In this document: piece by piece, positions 12,613-25,079 of the stretch
Layout of the letters: every line of letters begins with the position of its first letter
Position numbering within the stretch: the first letter of the stretch is position 1
Notes under the pieces: model-generated
Database searches by the model: none
Seen by the model: only the letters and a program-made list of their open reading frames with translations
Told to the model about the DNA's origin: nothing
Assembly (NCBI RefSeq): GCF_963966145.1
Contig: NC_091049.1
Span: 26,536,001 to 26,600,000, forward strand
Direction: 5' to 3'
Length of the DNA stretch: 64,000 nt
DNA from: Tenebrio molitor
Lineage: Eukaryota; Arthropoda; Insecta; Coleoptera; Tenebrionidae
Translations under genes and position numbers: made by a program

Positions 12613-13034
12613 ACTATACAGGCTGTCTTAAAATTATCGTATTCCGAGTTCGGGGCTTAGTAGGGGACATCCTGTTGACCAAGTAAAAAAGTTGCCAATA
12701 TTTGCTCAAAAGTACCTGATTAATATTCTAGCTATGTTGTACTTCCCTTTTGAATAAAAATTGGAAAAACAAAACTTTTATTTTTTCGAGATAAAGGTGT
12801 TTTTTCAATATTTTAATATTTTACATAATGATCCTCACCATATTTCAAAATTAATGTCAACCATTTATATTTTTTATTTGAAAAAAAACATGATGAAAAG
12901 TTTGAATCTTCAGACCCATATATCTTTGTAAAGACCCCTCCTATATTTTTTATTTTATTTTTTCGAGATTCTTGAGATTTTTCCCTACAAGACCCCCGAC
13001 TTGGAATACGTTAATTTTCCGACACCCTGTATAC
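12613..13034. mobile_element. MITE with about 40-bp terminal inverted repeats
   Basis: The left end 'tatacaggctgtcttaaaat' and the right end 'ccgacaccctgtata' are imperfect inverted repeats that continue inward through 'cgtattccgagt' and 'acttggaatacg'. The interior is AT-rich with no transposase. Ends beginning TACAGG next to TA are consistent with a Tc1/mariner-type non-autonomous element. Confidence 0.7.
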
Positions 13035-15755
13035 ATTAACACCGCTTATCTGGAGAATATTTTTTATTTGAAGTCGTGTACCAGAATTTCTCTAAGGAAG
13101 TTCAAGTTTAACAATTTTTTAACACTTTTTGTCTTTTATTCTTTGTTGTCACAAAGTTCGCAATACTCATCGAGAACAAATCGACTGAGATCATTATTAC
13201 GCGCTGACATTTAAAATGACGTCATAATTATAAAGTAATTATGTCCCAATTAAGCTAAAAAGCGCAAATAATTGGTGCGATTTGTTTTTATTTTTGACGG
13301 CTCTCCCAATTATCTGGAGTCTCCATTAACTAGAATCTATTTTTAATACATTTTTATTATTAAGAATTAGAGTAAATTGTGTCAGAATCTGACGAATCTT
13401 TTTACAAACAAGTGGGTTCTTCTTAGGAATTCTACCAACGCTGGAATTTGACAATGCACTGACAAATTGTTCGTACAGAGATTCCTCGATAGTATGACAT
13501 TTGACAAGTCAGGATACAATACAAAAAAATTGCTCGTTTTCTTCCCTACTGTATATCATAAATAAATATTTGTACTTGATTAAATTAAATACATAAATAA
13601 GTTTTCTAAAACATATGTATCGTCACTACATAATCTAGAATAAAACTTACAAATGAATGAACTAAACGTCAAATGCGACTTAAATTGACATACATCTGAA
13701 AACGGATTAATTTCTGAACGCCCGTTATACTTAATTTTTAGACGCGATGTAAAATTTTGTCGCCCTGTTGTTTCTTACATAGAAAGCAGGTGATTATGTT
13801 TTCAAAATTTAATAATCTCACTGAGAGATAGACACGATACACAAATTAAGTAAACACAGTTTCAAAAAATACAAAATTTGGAATTTTGTATTTTCTTTTA
13901 TGGCGTTAATACAAAGTGGAATTATTTAATCAATATAATAAACCAAAATCAAATCAAATAATAGATATTTACGATACAAGTGTAATAAGAACACTATTAA
14001 CAAACGCGTGCGAAATTTGCACAACGAGGCGAAGCCGAGTTATGTAATCGTACAAGTTTGGTAATGATGCGTTATCATACGTGTATTGTACAATATTTTA
14101 TCTACGACCGCCCAGAATTTAAAAAAATATTTTTTTTTGCCAAAGTGAGAATCGACCACTATAATACAATAGTACTACAAATAATAACTCAGAATTTAAT
14201 ATAGTAGGTAAAAATTCACAACAACTCTCTTCATCGGTAGTTTATTCAACAAATTGCAAAAATTGTGTAATTAATATATTTATAAAAAATAGTTATGTCA
14301 ACTGTTTTGTAGATGTTTGTTAAATTTAAATTTTGATTAATTGGTTGTTATTCTAAAAAAGCGTGCGGTAATGAAGTTCTTATCTCACGCAAAATGGATG
14401 GGATAAGAGTCATTTATCCTACAGCCGTAGATACAGATTATTTTAAATGTTGAAAACATATCTTTCAATCCAATCCAACTCCAATTCAGCGAATCCTTTC
14501 AAAGAATTTTTTATTTCTTGACCAGATTCCAGTTATTAAGTACCTGCTTAGTTATTTGTTTTTACTAAATTTAAACCTTCAAAACTTTTCATTTTGGAAA
14601 AAACATGTTTTTGTTTTTTTAAACGTTGTACACTCGAGAGTGACCAAAAAAACAAACTTTCATCGAAACCTCTTTAACGTATTTATCGAGATCTTGTCTG
14701 TAATCTAATCAGAAAGTACTCGCAGGAAACGCTATTTATCTTATTTTGATCGACTTTATTTTTTGGACTCATCCTTTTTCTATTCTTTAATCTGTATCTA
14801 TGACCTAGTGAAATACTCCAGATTTACCCAAGTAAATCGACTGCAAACGATTTAATCATGATGTTATCAATGCATCAAAGATTTGACATTTAGAAGAATT
14901 AATGTAAAAACAGAGACAAAGATGTTTGATTTTTGTTCAATAAAGTATCCACGTTTAAAGGACAGTTACAGTTGTTATTCTATAATGGTGTTATTCTATT
15001 GTAAATAACTTTCGCCATCAAAGAACAAACACTTACTTATTATCAAACAAAATACATTATCTGAGAGTTTTTATTACAATTCTTAGAACTTATCTAAGCC
15101 TTCTTTAATTTAAATATAAATCTAATCCTTCAATCTCGTTGTAGTTAATAATCCAGTTATTTTTATCAACATTGTCATTATTATTAGTCTGGAAATGAAA
15201 TTTATGAAAAAATATAAGTCAAAACGTCCTCTAGTAACGATAAAAGTCAGAAAATTTTTCAAAATGGTCACAGATTGTATCACCTATTGTATTCCACACT
15301 ATCAAAAAGATTTTCGATCCTCCGCAGAGATTATTCTTGGTATTTTTATATTTTTGAGGTGTCTAAGTGATTGTGTAAACCTTTGAACATCCGCTAGATT
15401 TATCAAGTTATTGCAATAATTTCAAAGAAGATAATCTTGATCTGAATTTTTATGCAATTCGTGATCCATTTAAATCAGCGCACTCTGCCAAAATTGTCAG
15501 ATGCGATCTGCTCCATCCTGTGCATCGGAATCCGAAAATACTGCTCAACTCCGGGATTTTGCAAGTTTTTTTTTTTTGGAAAAATAGTTTTGTGAATTGG
15601 TGTTACTCCCACTCGTGAGTAGATATTTTCATTTCTATTTTTTCTTCTATGAAAAAGAACTACTGTTCAGTGAAGTACGAATAGTCCCGGAAGTAAATGT
15701 TTAAAAGATTTTTATTTTGTTTTGGTTTTGGTCTTCGTCGGGTGGAATTCATTAT

Positions 15756-16188
15756 ACAGGGTGTTATTGATATTTTAACCACGAGCTACTGGCTTCATGT
15801 AGAACTCGGAAAAAATGTCTAAAAAATTCTATGTCCAAAAATAAAATGACATTTAATTTTTGAGCTACAATTTTTTTTAATTGCTTTTAGTTTTCTACGT
15901 TGTCAAACAACCTCGTAGGTAAAATTTCGGCACATTTTAAAAATACACCCTGTAAATCATATTTTATAAAACGTACACCAATGCAGTTTCCTTGCTTTAA
16001 AGCATATTTCCTATAGGTTACTTCGCATTGGCGTACATTTTATAAAACATGATATACAGGGTGTATTTTTTAAATGTGCCGAAATTTTACCTACGAGGTT
16101 GTTTGACAACGTAGTTGTTCCTTTTGACGAGTTCTATTACCAGTTAAAATTAATGCCCCTATTTCTGTTACACCCTGTAGCTGCAGAA
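15756..16188. mobile_element. Nested foldback element with TACAGGGTGT ends
   Basis: The outer ends are 'tacagggtgttattgat' (15757) and 'tgttacaccctgta' (16175). Inside, 15895-15984 and 16025-16114 form a near-perfect inverted repeat of about 88 bp around a 40-bp loop, including 'aacctcgtaggtaaaatttc'. The internal arms also carry the 'acaccctgta' core, so one foldback appears to have inserted into another. Confidence 0.75.
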
Positions 16189-16194
16189 CAACAA

Positions 16195-16325
16195 TAGTCG
16201 ATTATCATTAAGAGTAGAAGTGAGTCTTTTTTGTGTTAAACCCAGAGATTGAAGACCGAAATGAAGTTGAGGTCGGCAACTGGGCGAAGCATAAAAAGAC
16301 TCACTTCTACTCTGAATGCTCTACA
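16195..16325. repeat. Foldback repeat with 'gtcggcaactgggcgaagc' centre
   Basis: Arms 'agagtagaagtgagtctttt' (16212) and its inverted partner 'aaaagactcacttctactct' (16293) flank the centre. Part of the same sequence occurs at 7545-7585. It is non-coding. Confidence 0.65.
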
Positions 16326-17254
16326 CTATTTCAAGCACATGGGCGACTCGTGTTGCACCGTGGTGGCGCCGGTTAAATATTGGGTAATAATTTGGTTCTT
16401 TCGCTTTTTTAGAGGTTTTTTTTAATAGGGATAATTTAATTAATTTAAAATGCTTCAAATGCCGTTAAATTTGACTCGATCGAGCCGCCTGTGGACATTT
16501 CAACTCCTAGGATTTGAAATGTTTCAAGGTCGGTTTCAAAAAGCAACCATTTCTATAGAGATACACAAAGGGGCGATTTTTCGACCGCTGTTGTAAATAT
16601 AAATACAAAGATATAAGAACGAAACCGGAAAAATATTTGAATTATTATAAAAACCACAATTTGCATTTATTACATAAACTTGTAGTTTATCCACCGCAAT
16701 CAAATGATTAACGAGATTTTTCAAATGTCAATATTTCTATCCCAATCGGTAATAACTTAGCAAATAAAAATTCTTTCCAGATTTCAAGGAGATAGTTGTA
16801 ATAAAGTGAAAAAAGTGGCGAAGTTTGAGGGCAAAATATTTTCAGCGGTGAACAATTTTTTTTCGTCTTCACCTCTGGTGAACCAAATCAAGGACCTGAT
16901 GGTGAGTACGAAAAACCGAAACGTTTCCTCACCATCCTCCCGTGCAATCAAATATTTATTTTTATCAGCGAACGATGCCCGATAAGCGATGGTCTCATTA
17001 TGCAAACTATGACTAGAACAATGTATTTTCCTAATTGAGTAAAAATGCGATATTTGCCCACGTCACACCACTCTCCATTAAGATAACTCCTATCGGCGGC
17101 GTTTCTCTAGTTTTGCTTTAGAAACCGTGCACGACCCACCATGATATCCGCATGAGTAACAGTGGTGTGGTACAGGCGGAATCCCATCAGAAAAGACTGC
17201 ACCCGGTCACGTAACAGCAGTGTGTAATGGGACCATCCTTGTGGTAATCCCCGC

Positions 17255-17300
17255 ATCCTATTTAAACCCGCAGCTCCCGTCCTCCTCCAGTCTCGTCCCG
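17255..17300 (+). promoter_or_regulatory. TATA-like box or 3' splice acceptor upstream of the EF-hand gene
   Basis: TATTTAAA (about 17258-17265) lies 30 bp before a 'tccagtct' sequence that could be an initiator. The same 'cctcctccag' would also serve as a splice acceptor for an unseen upstream exon. The two readings cannot be separated from sequence alone. Confidence 0.35.
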
Positions 17301-17303
17301 ACC

Positions 17304-18131
17304 ATGAAAGTGTGCTTCTTCCTCGACTCCCTCTGCCTCCGGCGGCGCAACACCTACGACCTGACCGACCCCGCCCCCGGCTTGCAGACCCGCCAGTCCG
17401 CCCAGGCCGACCCCGACACCGACGCCACCATCGCGAACGGCGAGAATGAAGAGCGCGAGGCCAAGATACAGGAGGTGAAGCCGACGACCAGGATCGGTAC
17501 GCGGCACTCGGAGGTCTCCAAGAGCCAGATGAAAGAGTTCAGGGAGGCGTTCCGGCTCTTCGACAAGGACGGCGACGGCAGCATCACCAAGGAGGAGCTG
17601 GGCAGAGTGATGCGATCGCTGGGACAGTTCGCGCGCACCGAGGAGCTCCAACAGATGCTCCAGGAGGTGGACGTGGACGGCGACGGCAACGTCAGCTTCG
17701 AGGAGTTCGTAGATATCGCTTGGTCGGCGGGGGCGGGCTCTGACCCCGACCACGTGCTCTCCAGAGAAGAGGAGGAGAAGGAGCTGAGGGATGCGTTCAG
17801 GGTGTTCGACAAGCACAACAGGGGGTACATCACGGCGTCGGACTTGAGGGCCGTGTTGCAGTGTCTGGGGGAGGACCTCTCCGAAGAAGAGAGTAAGTGC
17901 GCGACTGTTTGCCTACCTGACCGCTCTAATCTTCTTCTCTTTCCAGTCGAAGATATGATCAAAGAAGTGGATGTCGACGGTGACGGACGCATCGACTTCT
18001 ACGGTGAGTTTCTCACCAATTCTTTTACGTTTTGGTAAGATTTTCATTTTTCAGAATTTGTTAATGCCCTCGGCGAACCCGGCACCGAAGACAGCTACGA
18101 CGACGAAGACGACGAGATCATGGGCTACTAA
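17304..18131 (+). CDS. Calmodulin-like protein with four EF hands (CG11638-like)
   Basis: Three exons, 17304-17892, 17947-18003 and 18055-18131, join in phase to give 240 residues. The introns are 54 and 51 bp with GT-AG borders. EF-hand loops lie at 87-98 (DKDGDGSITKEE), 123-134 (DVDGDGNVSFEE), 169-180 (degenerate: DKHNRGYITASD, lacking the usual acidic residues) and 205-216 (DVDGDGRIDFYE). A charged, Cys-containing 70-residue N-terminal extension and an acidic tail distinguish it from calmodulin. The arrangement matches Drosophila CG11638, a calcium sensor of unclear role. ATG 17304 is chosen for its strong context (ccgaccATGa); an in-frame ATG at 17220 would add 28 residues but crosses a TATTTAAA box and a possible splice acceptor. 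Three functional loops predict calcium binding. Confidence 0.93.
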
Positions 18132-18420
18132 TTCGCGGTTAATTATAATCATATCGAATTTTTACATCTGAATGTGATGTTTTTTCATTCTCGATGTTGC
18201 AATAATGCTAGAGTGTTTATCGTATGCAAGACATATTTTTAAGGGGGTCCATAGATGTCGCAACTTATTGACGGGTATGGTAGTTATTAGTTGAACGTTC
18301 TATAAAACTAAGAGAAAACATTTTAAGCTTTACACTTGGGTGATATCATTAATATTTGTATAAGTTTAAATTATTTATTGTATTTGTCACGTTGACGCTT
18401 GTGTTATCTTCATGAGATTA

Positions 18421-18426
18421 AATAAA
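18421..18426 (+). terminator. Poly(A) signal of the EF-hand gene
   Basis: AATAAA lies 290 bp after the stop codon, with no closer canonical signal seen. Confidence 0.6.
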
Positions 18427-18504
18427 TTTATCGAAGAATATTTTGTCTCTTTAGCACATTACTAACTAGTAACTAGAACTAGAAATAAGAAGAAATATAT
18501 TTTT

Positions 18505-18600
18505 GTGTAACCGTACGCAAAATCTGCACTTCGGGTACCTAAAACAGGCTGCGAAATCCAATTTCACGGCCGTTGCTTTTAACGACGCCCGTTAAAGTAA
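18505..18600 (+). repeat. Dispersed repeat, copy 1 (inverted copy 62725-62818)
   Basis: The sequence 'taaccgtacgcaaaatctgc' through 'cacggccgttgcttttaa' is matched by the reverse complement of 62725-62818. Both copies centre on a CpG-containing palindromic core (gcgaaat..aatttcgcgg). It is a MITE fragment with no coding potential. Confidence 0.65.
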
Positions 18601-19548
18601 ACGTCATTTTAAGATTTGATACAAATCAAAGTTTCCACGTGAGACTGGCGTTTAGATTTTTCGGGTATGAAAACTGAAACATCACTACAATTCTCTTCCG
18701 ATATTTTTACGATTATTTACAAAATGAATTGTTTTATTTATGTCATTTCTATAGCGACATGTAAGCCGAATTTATATGTATTTATTGACAGTGAAGTACA
18801 TTTTATTTGTTCCTTTTATCATATGTGATTACAAATTTTCGGTTGTACAATAGTATATTATTAAGACGAGTTAGTTGGGGCACGACGAATGCAGTGAGGA
18901 GTGGTCCAACAGAACGAGCGTCACAGTGCGTCTTAAAACGTGTGTAATATAGGTACTACTTTTTCTACTTTGGTCGCATTAATTTGATAAAAACTCGAAA
19001 ATTTAATTACGAAATAATCTAGGGACTTTTGTGTGGCATGATTTATGGGGAATTTCTGTGAAACTTATGGTTTTAATTGTTAACAGGAGCTCGCAAGAGA
19101 TGCCGGACGCCGGCCAGCGTGCTATTACAGAAATACCAACGTAATACCTATTAAAAAAAAAATCAAAAACAGTTTCACAAAAAGTTCCTTTGTGACACCA
19201 CTTTTAGTTTCACAAAGACTCACTTATGATACCAAAATAGAAAAAAAAATGTTGTGTACACCTTGACCGCGAAATCCTTTAACATTCTCGAGATTGTCCT
19301 GCCTGGGCCGCAAGCGGACTCGGTGACAATTTTTTTTACAGGATATATAAATGTATGTATTCATTAAAAAAATTATATGCATTTAAAATAAATAAATAAA
19401 TTGAACTGTAGATTTCTGATATACAACATCCAGCTGTAATTTTTTTAGAAACGCTTCCTAGATGGCAGAGTTCGCTAGTTAAGTTACAGATTACGCTGAA
19501 TCAAATTTAAGTGTTTGGTGATATTTTCAAAAGATGTCACCGTATCTG

Positions 19549-20502
19549 GATAGATAACATAGATAATATAATAATATACTATCGTATATAGAATGCAAAC
19601 TTTAGGGAGTTTGTTTGAAATAAAACAAGAGCGCCCTCTGCATTTTTTTTTATTAAAAAAAAAAGAAATAAAAATGGATTTTATTATTTTATTTTACTAA
19701 AAGGTATTTACTACGCATTTCCAGTGGAAATGCCTCATAAATACCTTCAATTACCAATAGGGAGATACTTTTTCTAAGTAAGAACAACATCAATTAATAT
19801 TTAAACTGATTTATTTTTACAACGAGAAAAATACATTTAAAAAAATACAAAAGTACAAACCACTAACTTTGACTGTTATTTACCTTCAAAAGCAGGTTGT
19901 TCGGGATAGGCACTATGACTTGGTCTTCCATCATTGGTAAAATCTTCTGGAGCAAAATTAATTCCACAAATTCGATAACTTTTTAAAAATTTCTTGTCTT
20001 TTAGCGTTTAGTTTTCTATGTATGTATTTTGGCAAAAGAATTTCTATCTAATTCGATCTCTCAAAGGGTTCGGAAAGCGGTGCCGAGAGAAGTTTTTATT
20101 AAATCATTTAAAAACTGGACAATTATATTTTGACATTTTTTTATTGTCACAATTTAAAGAAAAAATCACGGCCTCCTAGAGACACGTTTTGAAATATATT
20201 ATGAGTATGATTTTCCAAAATCTACAACGGACTTTGCGTTCTATATGTTCTACGTTATCAATAGCAATTTTAATTATCAAAAACCGACATTTTTCGAATG
20301 CGACTGACCGGAAAAAGAGACGAGTGTCTATATTTGGGAGGCCGTGAAAAAATGATACGTATTTATAGAAACCTGTGCTAGAAACATTACAAGCGACATC
20401 TTTATATTTGGGGCTAAGCTCTTAAAACTAAAAAATTTCGCATACATTGACATTGGATTCTATATACGATAGTATATTATTATATTATCTATGATAGATA
20501 AG
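19549..20502. mobile_element. 950-bp element with about 45-bp terminal inverted repeats
   Basis: The left end at 19551 (tagataacatagataatata) continues through 'ataatatactatcgtatata', and this is inverted at 20457-20500. The interior is AT-rich with no transposase motif. The size and structure suggest a non-autonomous DNA transposon. The TIRs themselves are nearly pure A/T, so the family is not recognised. Confidence 0.65.
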
Positions 20503-23080
20503 AACAACACAACAAACATCAGCGTAAAAAAATTAATTATTTACATTGATATCTCCATGGTTAAAAACCATAAAACTTGATTCAATTAAAATTGTTTTTG
20601 AAATAGTGCTTTGCTATTTATCATGTGGAACAGTTTCGTAAGAAATAAAACTCCAAAATTAAGAAAGATTCAAATTTATTAGAGTAACTTTTTCCAAATG
20701 ATATGAAAATTAATTGAAAATGAAATAATTTGGAAAATTTAACCTAAACCGGCCAAGTTCATAAGTTATTTATTTTTTCGAAAAGTTTTAACGGTCGTTA
20801 ACGTTAACGGGGTGTAAAGACTCGGTTGGTTGACGCCGGGCGTGAAAAAACGCTTTTTGCTATCGCTAAATACATACTTATTAAAATTTACTATAATCAT
20901 TTTCAGCATCTTCAAGATGTGAATAGTTACAAAAAGAAACAATAGTAAAATTTTGTTTCTTCTATTTCTATAGCAGATGTTAAAGTGTGTTTTATCTATT
21001 CAAATGAAAAGGTCATACTAAAGAGATTTTAAAACCTGACACGATTAGTAATGATTTAAAAAGAAATGTTTTAGAATATTATACTCGACAATAAAATTTT
21101 ATTATCTTCTCGAAGATAAAATACAATTTTATCGTCTTGTATAATAAATAACTATTTATTTATAAAGAGTTTGTTATGCATATTTGGTCGGGCTAGATGA
21201 CGTAAGAGTGGCAACATAACAAAGTAATTCTATTCTTCTAGTTTTTCTCATAATTTTCTTAATTCTACGACGAACCAGTTTGTTTCTAATTAGCAATGAT
21301 GGTAATTTGACAAATAAAAGTAAAAACTCTTATCTGAATAATAATCTCTTTGAGCAGGTAGCAAAAGAATCTTAATAAAATTTTAATTAGTAAAATTTCA
21401 TCACAATAATATAGTTGGCTTCTAACGATGATGTCTTTCTCATTCAATTTTCAGAAAGTTTACACAAGATTTAGATTTTTAAATCAGTCTCTCACATCTG
21501 AACTATCACAGTTACTTAACTTTTTTGTGTGAAATATTGAACTATATAAAAAAAACTCTAATCGACAAGAAGACGATACAAGAACGTAATGTTCAAAATT
21601 TTAACAATGTTTATAATTTGTATAAACAATTCTTTGAATATGTATTTCTCCAGTGCAAATGTACAGGATTATTATGAATGTTCCTTGTATCGTAGTTACC
21701 TGCGAAATTTGTCGCTTCAATGCATAGAGTAACTGTACAATGCTAAACGTAAATTAATGTGATTACTTGGTTGCCTAAAAAGCAGGGTTTTGTTTACCAT
21801 TGATTAAAATTTTATTGATAAATTATAAAAACAAAAACATATCATAGACAGGTGTATTTTTTAAAGAAAAAATGTTTACTGTCAATTTCCAGACATCTGA
21901 CTCTCCATTATTTGTTTTTATCCATCGTCTGACTAATATCGTGTCATTTCTTTCTGCGGTCTTTAAACTGTCACTTGAAAATATCCAAATCTTGGAAAAC
22001 GTTTATGGATTTGTTCAGATTCTAAAAAATATTCCTTTACTTACACTTCTAACTTGAACAAATCTTTTGGTTACATCTCTAACATGGACTACCATAGTCG
22101 TTTCTTGATTGGAATATTTGGTAGTGATATTCATTTTTGCAGGGCAACACTGAATAACTCCAATATTTGAACAATAAGAAATGAAAAACTATTTTCATTT
22201 GCTGGTAAAGTAAGAAACTGTTCACGTTTAAGTGCAAATCAAATTTTTATCGCATCTCGAAAAAAACTCTTAAGCTTCCTGCACTAACTAAAATTAATAC
22301 TTTCGAAAGTTATACACAATAAAAACCCCAAAGTGACAAGTGTGAATTGTCAAATGTGAAATTGACAATTCCTGAAGAGGCGTCAAATCTATACGTACCT
22401 ACAACATAAATCACAATCAACTAGGATGTAAAAACATTTATTATGACCCTGCATGATAGAGTTCAATGAACCGATTTCTACCATTCATTTAAATATTTCA
22501 CTTATTTGCTTTATACAATTACATTCAACGCAAGCTTTCGTCGTTTGTCTTCTTCATGCAAAATTTTGCTACCTGAGAGCAATGGAAATTGCGTATAACC
22601 TTGTATGGCTGGTATGTGAGTGACGGCGTGAAGTTGTGTCTTGGTCATTTGTTGATTTTTTGGTGGTTTTTGGCGGCGAATTTGTGTTCCTTTTTTATAT
22701 AATTGTTGCTATCTGGGTAACTATAACATTCTGACAAATATCTTCAGTATTATATTGATGGAATATAACAATTAATTCTTTTTGGTTTTTTAATTTCTTT
22801 TGGAAGAACTAACAGGTCTCTTGTGTGGGTGCTTGCCTACCCATCACATCTAGAGTGACTGCGATTGAGTCCTCTATAATTTACCATCCGCTTTGTCATT
22901 TGTTTTTTGTCTTTAACTAAGTTTTTAATGTGATTATTATTAAATATGAGGTAATTGTATTATAAAAGAATCATTCTCTGATAGCTATTAAATTCGTAAG
23001 ATTAATTCTTCTTGTCCTCGGTGTTTCAAATATTCTTACTGAACAGAATTTCATCTGTTACTTAACTAAGCAAACTTAAT
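20503..23080. other. AT-rich intergenic DNA, no gene seen
   Basis: Short ORFs here lack motifs. One hairpin-forming stretch at 21080-21150 (cgacaataaaattttattat and its inverse) was noted. No splice-bordered exon series was found. Confidence 0.5.
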
Positions 23081-23082
23081 TT

Positions 23083-25056
23083 ATTTTTGATGTTAACTCT
23101 CACTGGAAATTATTAATAAAAATAGGAAGAATTATGCACTTTCTAACGAAATCATGAAAAACCTAGAACTTTGTCCACCTGGGAAAAAAGTACTGACGTT
23201 TACTCTTGTGAAAACAATTTAAAAAAGTTTCAAAAGTCGAAAGAGAATCAAATACAAAGTGATCAAAAAGAAAACAAATCAAAGCAGGCGTTGCAAATTC
23301 TCAGTCATGTCGTAGCTGAATTCTATGCAAATAAGCGTTTACTGCATGGGCGTAGACAATTTGTGATCTCAAACGGTACTTTATAATAAATCATACCTCA
23401 TGAATTTTACGCGTTGGAATTAAGTATAATTGCGCATTTAAAAAAAAAAAAATTTTTTTTAATTATTATCATCTGATAATGGAGAATTTTCTGTAAAATG
23501 TCAAAGAAACGTCAATGATGTGCTGTTGTTAACCTAGAAAAGTTTACAGACGTTTACTGTACTTAATTGTAAGCAACAATTATCCCAGAATAAGTGGGTT
23601 TTACCATTGAAGATAAAGCATTTATTATTAATAATTAATTAACTAATAATAGATTTTTGGAGAGGTAGGCAACCAATAATACGACTGTGCATGGAAAATA
23701 TAATTATTCGTACAACTCAAAGCAAGATAAAAATTTCGACAAAACAAACGATGAGGTGGCACTCTTGATTTGTTCTCTTTTTGATCACCTTAATTAAGAT
23801 TGAGACGATTCTAATGGCAAAATAAAAATATTGCTAAATTTGAATCTTCAAGGTGAAAAAGAAAAATGATGATGACATTAGAGACATTAGACCAATTTCC
23901 TTTCTACCACATAATAAATATGATAAAATTATGTAATAATAATAGAACAGTAGGTATTTGTATTTACAGATTTCACTTTATTTTCTATCTCTGATTCCCG
24001 GATATGACAAGCAACAAATTCCCTTTAAATAGATAACTCTAAGTGCATACATGGGTGTGTTTCTTCTTACCGATATAATTCGACAAGAACTGATAAGAGA
24101 AAGTTCACATTAAAAAATAAATAGAATCGAACGACACATTTCTACCTTTAGAGTCACGAAACAAAGAATAACACCAAAGAGTCTGCATTATTTTTTTACA
24201 AAACTCTTCAGTAACATATTATGCAATGGCGGTATTCTCTGTGCGAAAATCATATCCACAACGGACTTGACACATGTGGTAGATAATTTTATCGTTTCGT
24301 TTCCCGATTGAAGTGTAGTCTAGGCCACGCTGAGCACACAAAAATTATATCGCACAACCACTTCACTCGCATTGGCGTCAGGATGGGTCTCCTCGTAAGG
24401 TAAGCCTTCTCAGCTGTTAAAATACAAAAAATAACATTTTTCTTGCAGCGCTGTCGTCGCCGACAACACTCCAGAAAATCCCGCCGTACCGAGTGCCGTA
24501 AGTCCCCACCGCAACAACTCAACACCTATTATTATCAAACTATTTTCAGCCGCCTCTCCTCGAAATGCAAAATCTTCCGCCTCCCCAAAATCCGGACGCC
24601 GCTGCAGAAGAAGCATACCGCCAGCTGCCTCCAGTCGAAATGCAAAATCCGGAGGTGGCAGCAGAAGAAGAAAGACGCCGCCAGCAACAGACAATCGTCA
24701 TCACTCAGCAACCCACACGAAGTACTGACAACATTATTATTGTCGGCGACCCTTACGGTGGTTCGTCGTGTTGGTTCTGCTGTTGCGTTGACCACCATCA
24801 CCACCATCACCACCACGACCTGGGTCAAGATGGAGGTTGTTGCGGAGACGGGAGCGGCGATTGTTGCAACTGCGGCTGTTGCGGAGATGGAAGCGGCGAT
24901 TGTTGTGATTGTGGCTGCTGCGGAGATGGAAGCGGCGATTGTTGTGGAGATTGTGACTGTGGAGATTGTGACTGCGGAGATTGCGACTGTGGAGATTGTG
25001 ACTGCGGAGATTGTGACTGCGGAGATTGTGATTGTGGAGATTGTGACTGCAGCTTT
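23083..25056 (+). repeat. Segmental duplication, left copy (right copy 29725-30840)
   Basis: Blocks in order match the right copy: 'tttatttttgatgttaact' (23089 / 29731), 'ctaacgaaatcatgaaaaac' (23143 / 29790), 'tgagacgattctaa' (23797 / 29902), 'caacaaattccctttaaata' (24013 / 30117) and 'gaacgacacatttcta' (24130 / 30241), followed by exons 2 and 3 of the Cys-rich gene. The left copy carries roughly 550 bp between 23250 and 23795 and about 250 bp between 24170 and 24435 that the right copy lacks. Confidence 0.85.
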
Positions 25057-25059
25057 TAA
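24383..25059 (+). CDS. Cys-rich, predicted N-myristoylated protein A
   Basis: Exons 24383-24399 (17 nt), 24449-24497 (49 nt) and 24550-25059 join in phase to 191 residues. The protein starts MGLLVSAVVADN, and G2 with S6 fits the N-myristoylation rule MGxxxS/T. A linker follows with two EMQN modules, a basic ERRRQQQ patch and ITQQPTRST. Then come CWFCCC, a run of eight His, three units of the form CCGDGSGDCC, and a terminal run of about eight CGDCD units ending DCSF. The Cys/His/Asp density suggests metal binding, heavy palmitoylation or both. I do not recognise a named family; the tail recalls I-mfa cysteine domains and sperm or egg structural Cys repeats. The 17-nt first exon and the phases are conserved in paralogues B, D and E, which supports the model. 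A poly(A) signal AATAAA lies at 25214. Confidence 0.85.
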
Positions 25060-25079
25060 AATTCCTAAACGGCAAATGT

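Noticed and set aside
17262..17992. Two long minus-strand ORFs (184 and 212 codons) opposite the EF-hand exon
   Set aside because: GC-rich antisense frames; the plus strand carries four EF-hand loops and correct splice phases.
24840..25056. CRISPR-like array in the regular 'ggagattgtgactgc' repeats
   Set aside because: The 15-bp periodicity is contiguous, has no spacers, and encodes an open CGDCD frame in a eukaryotic gene.
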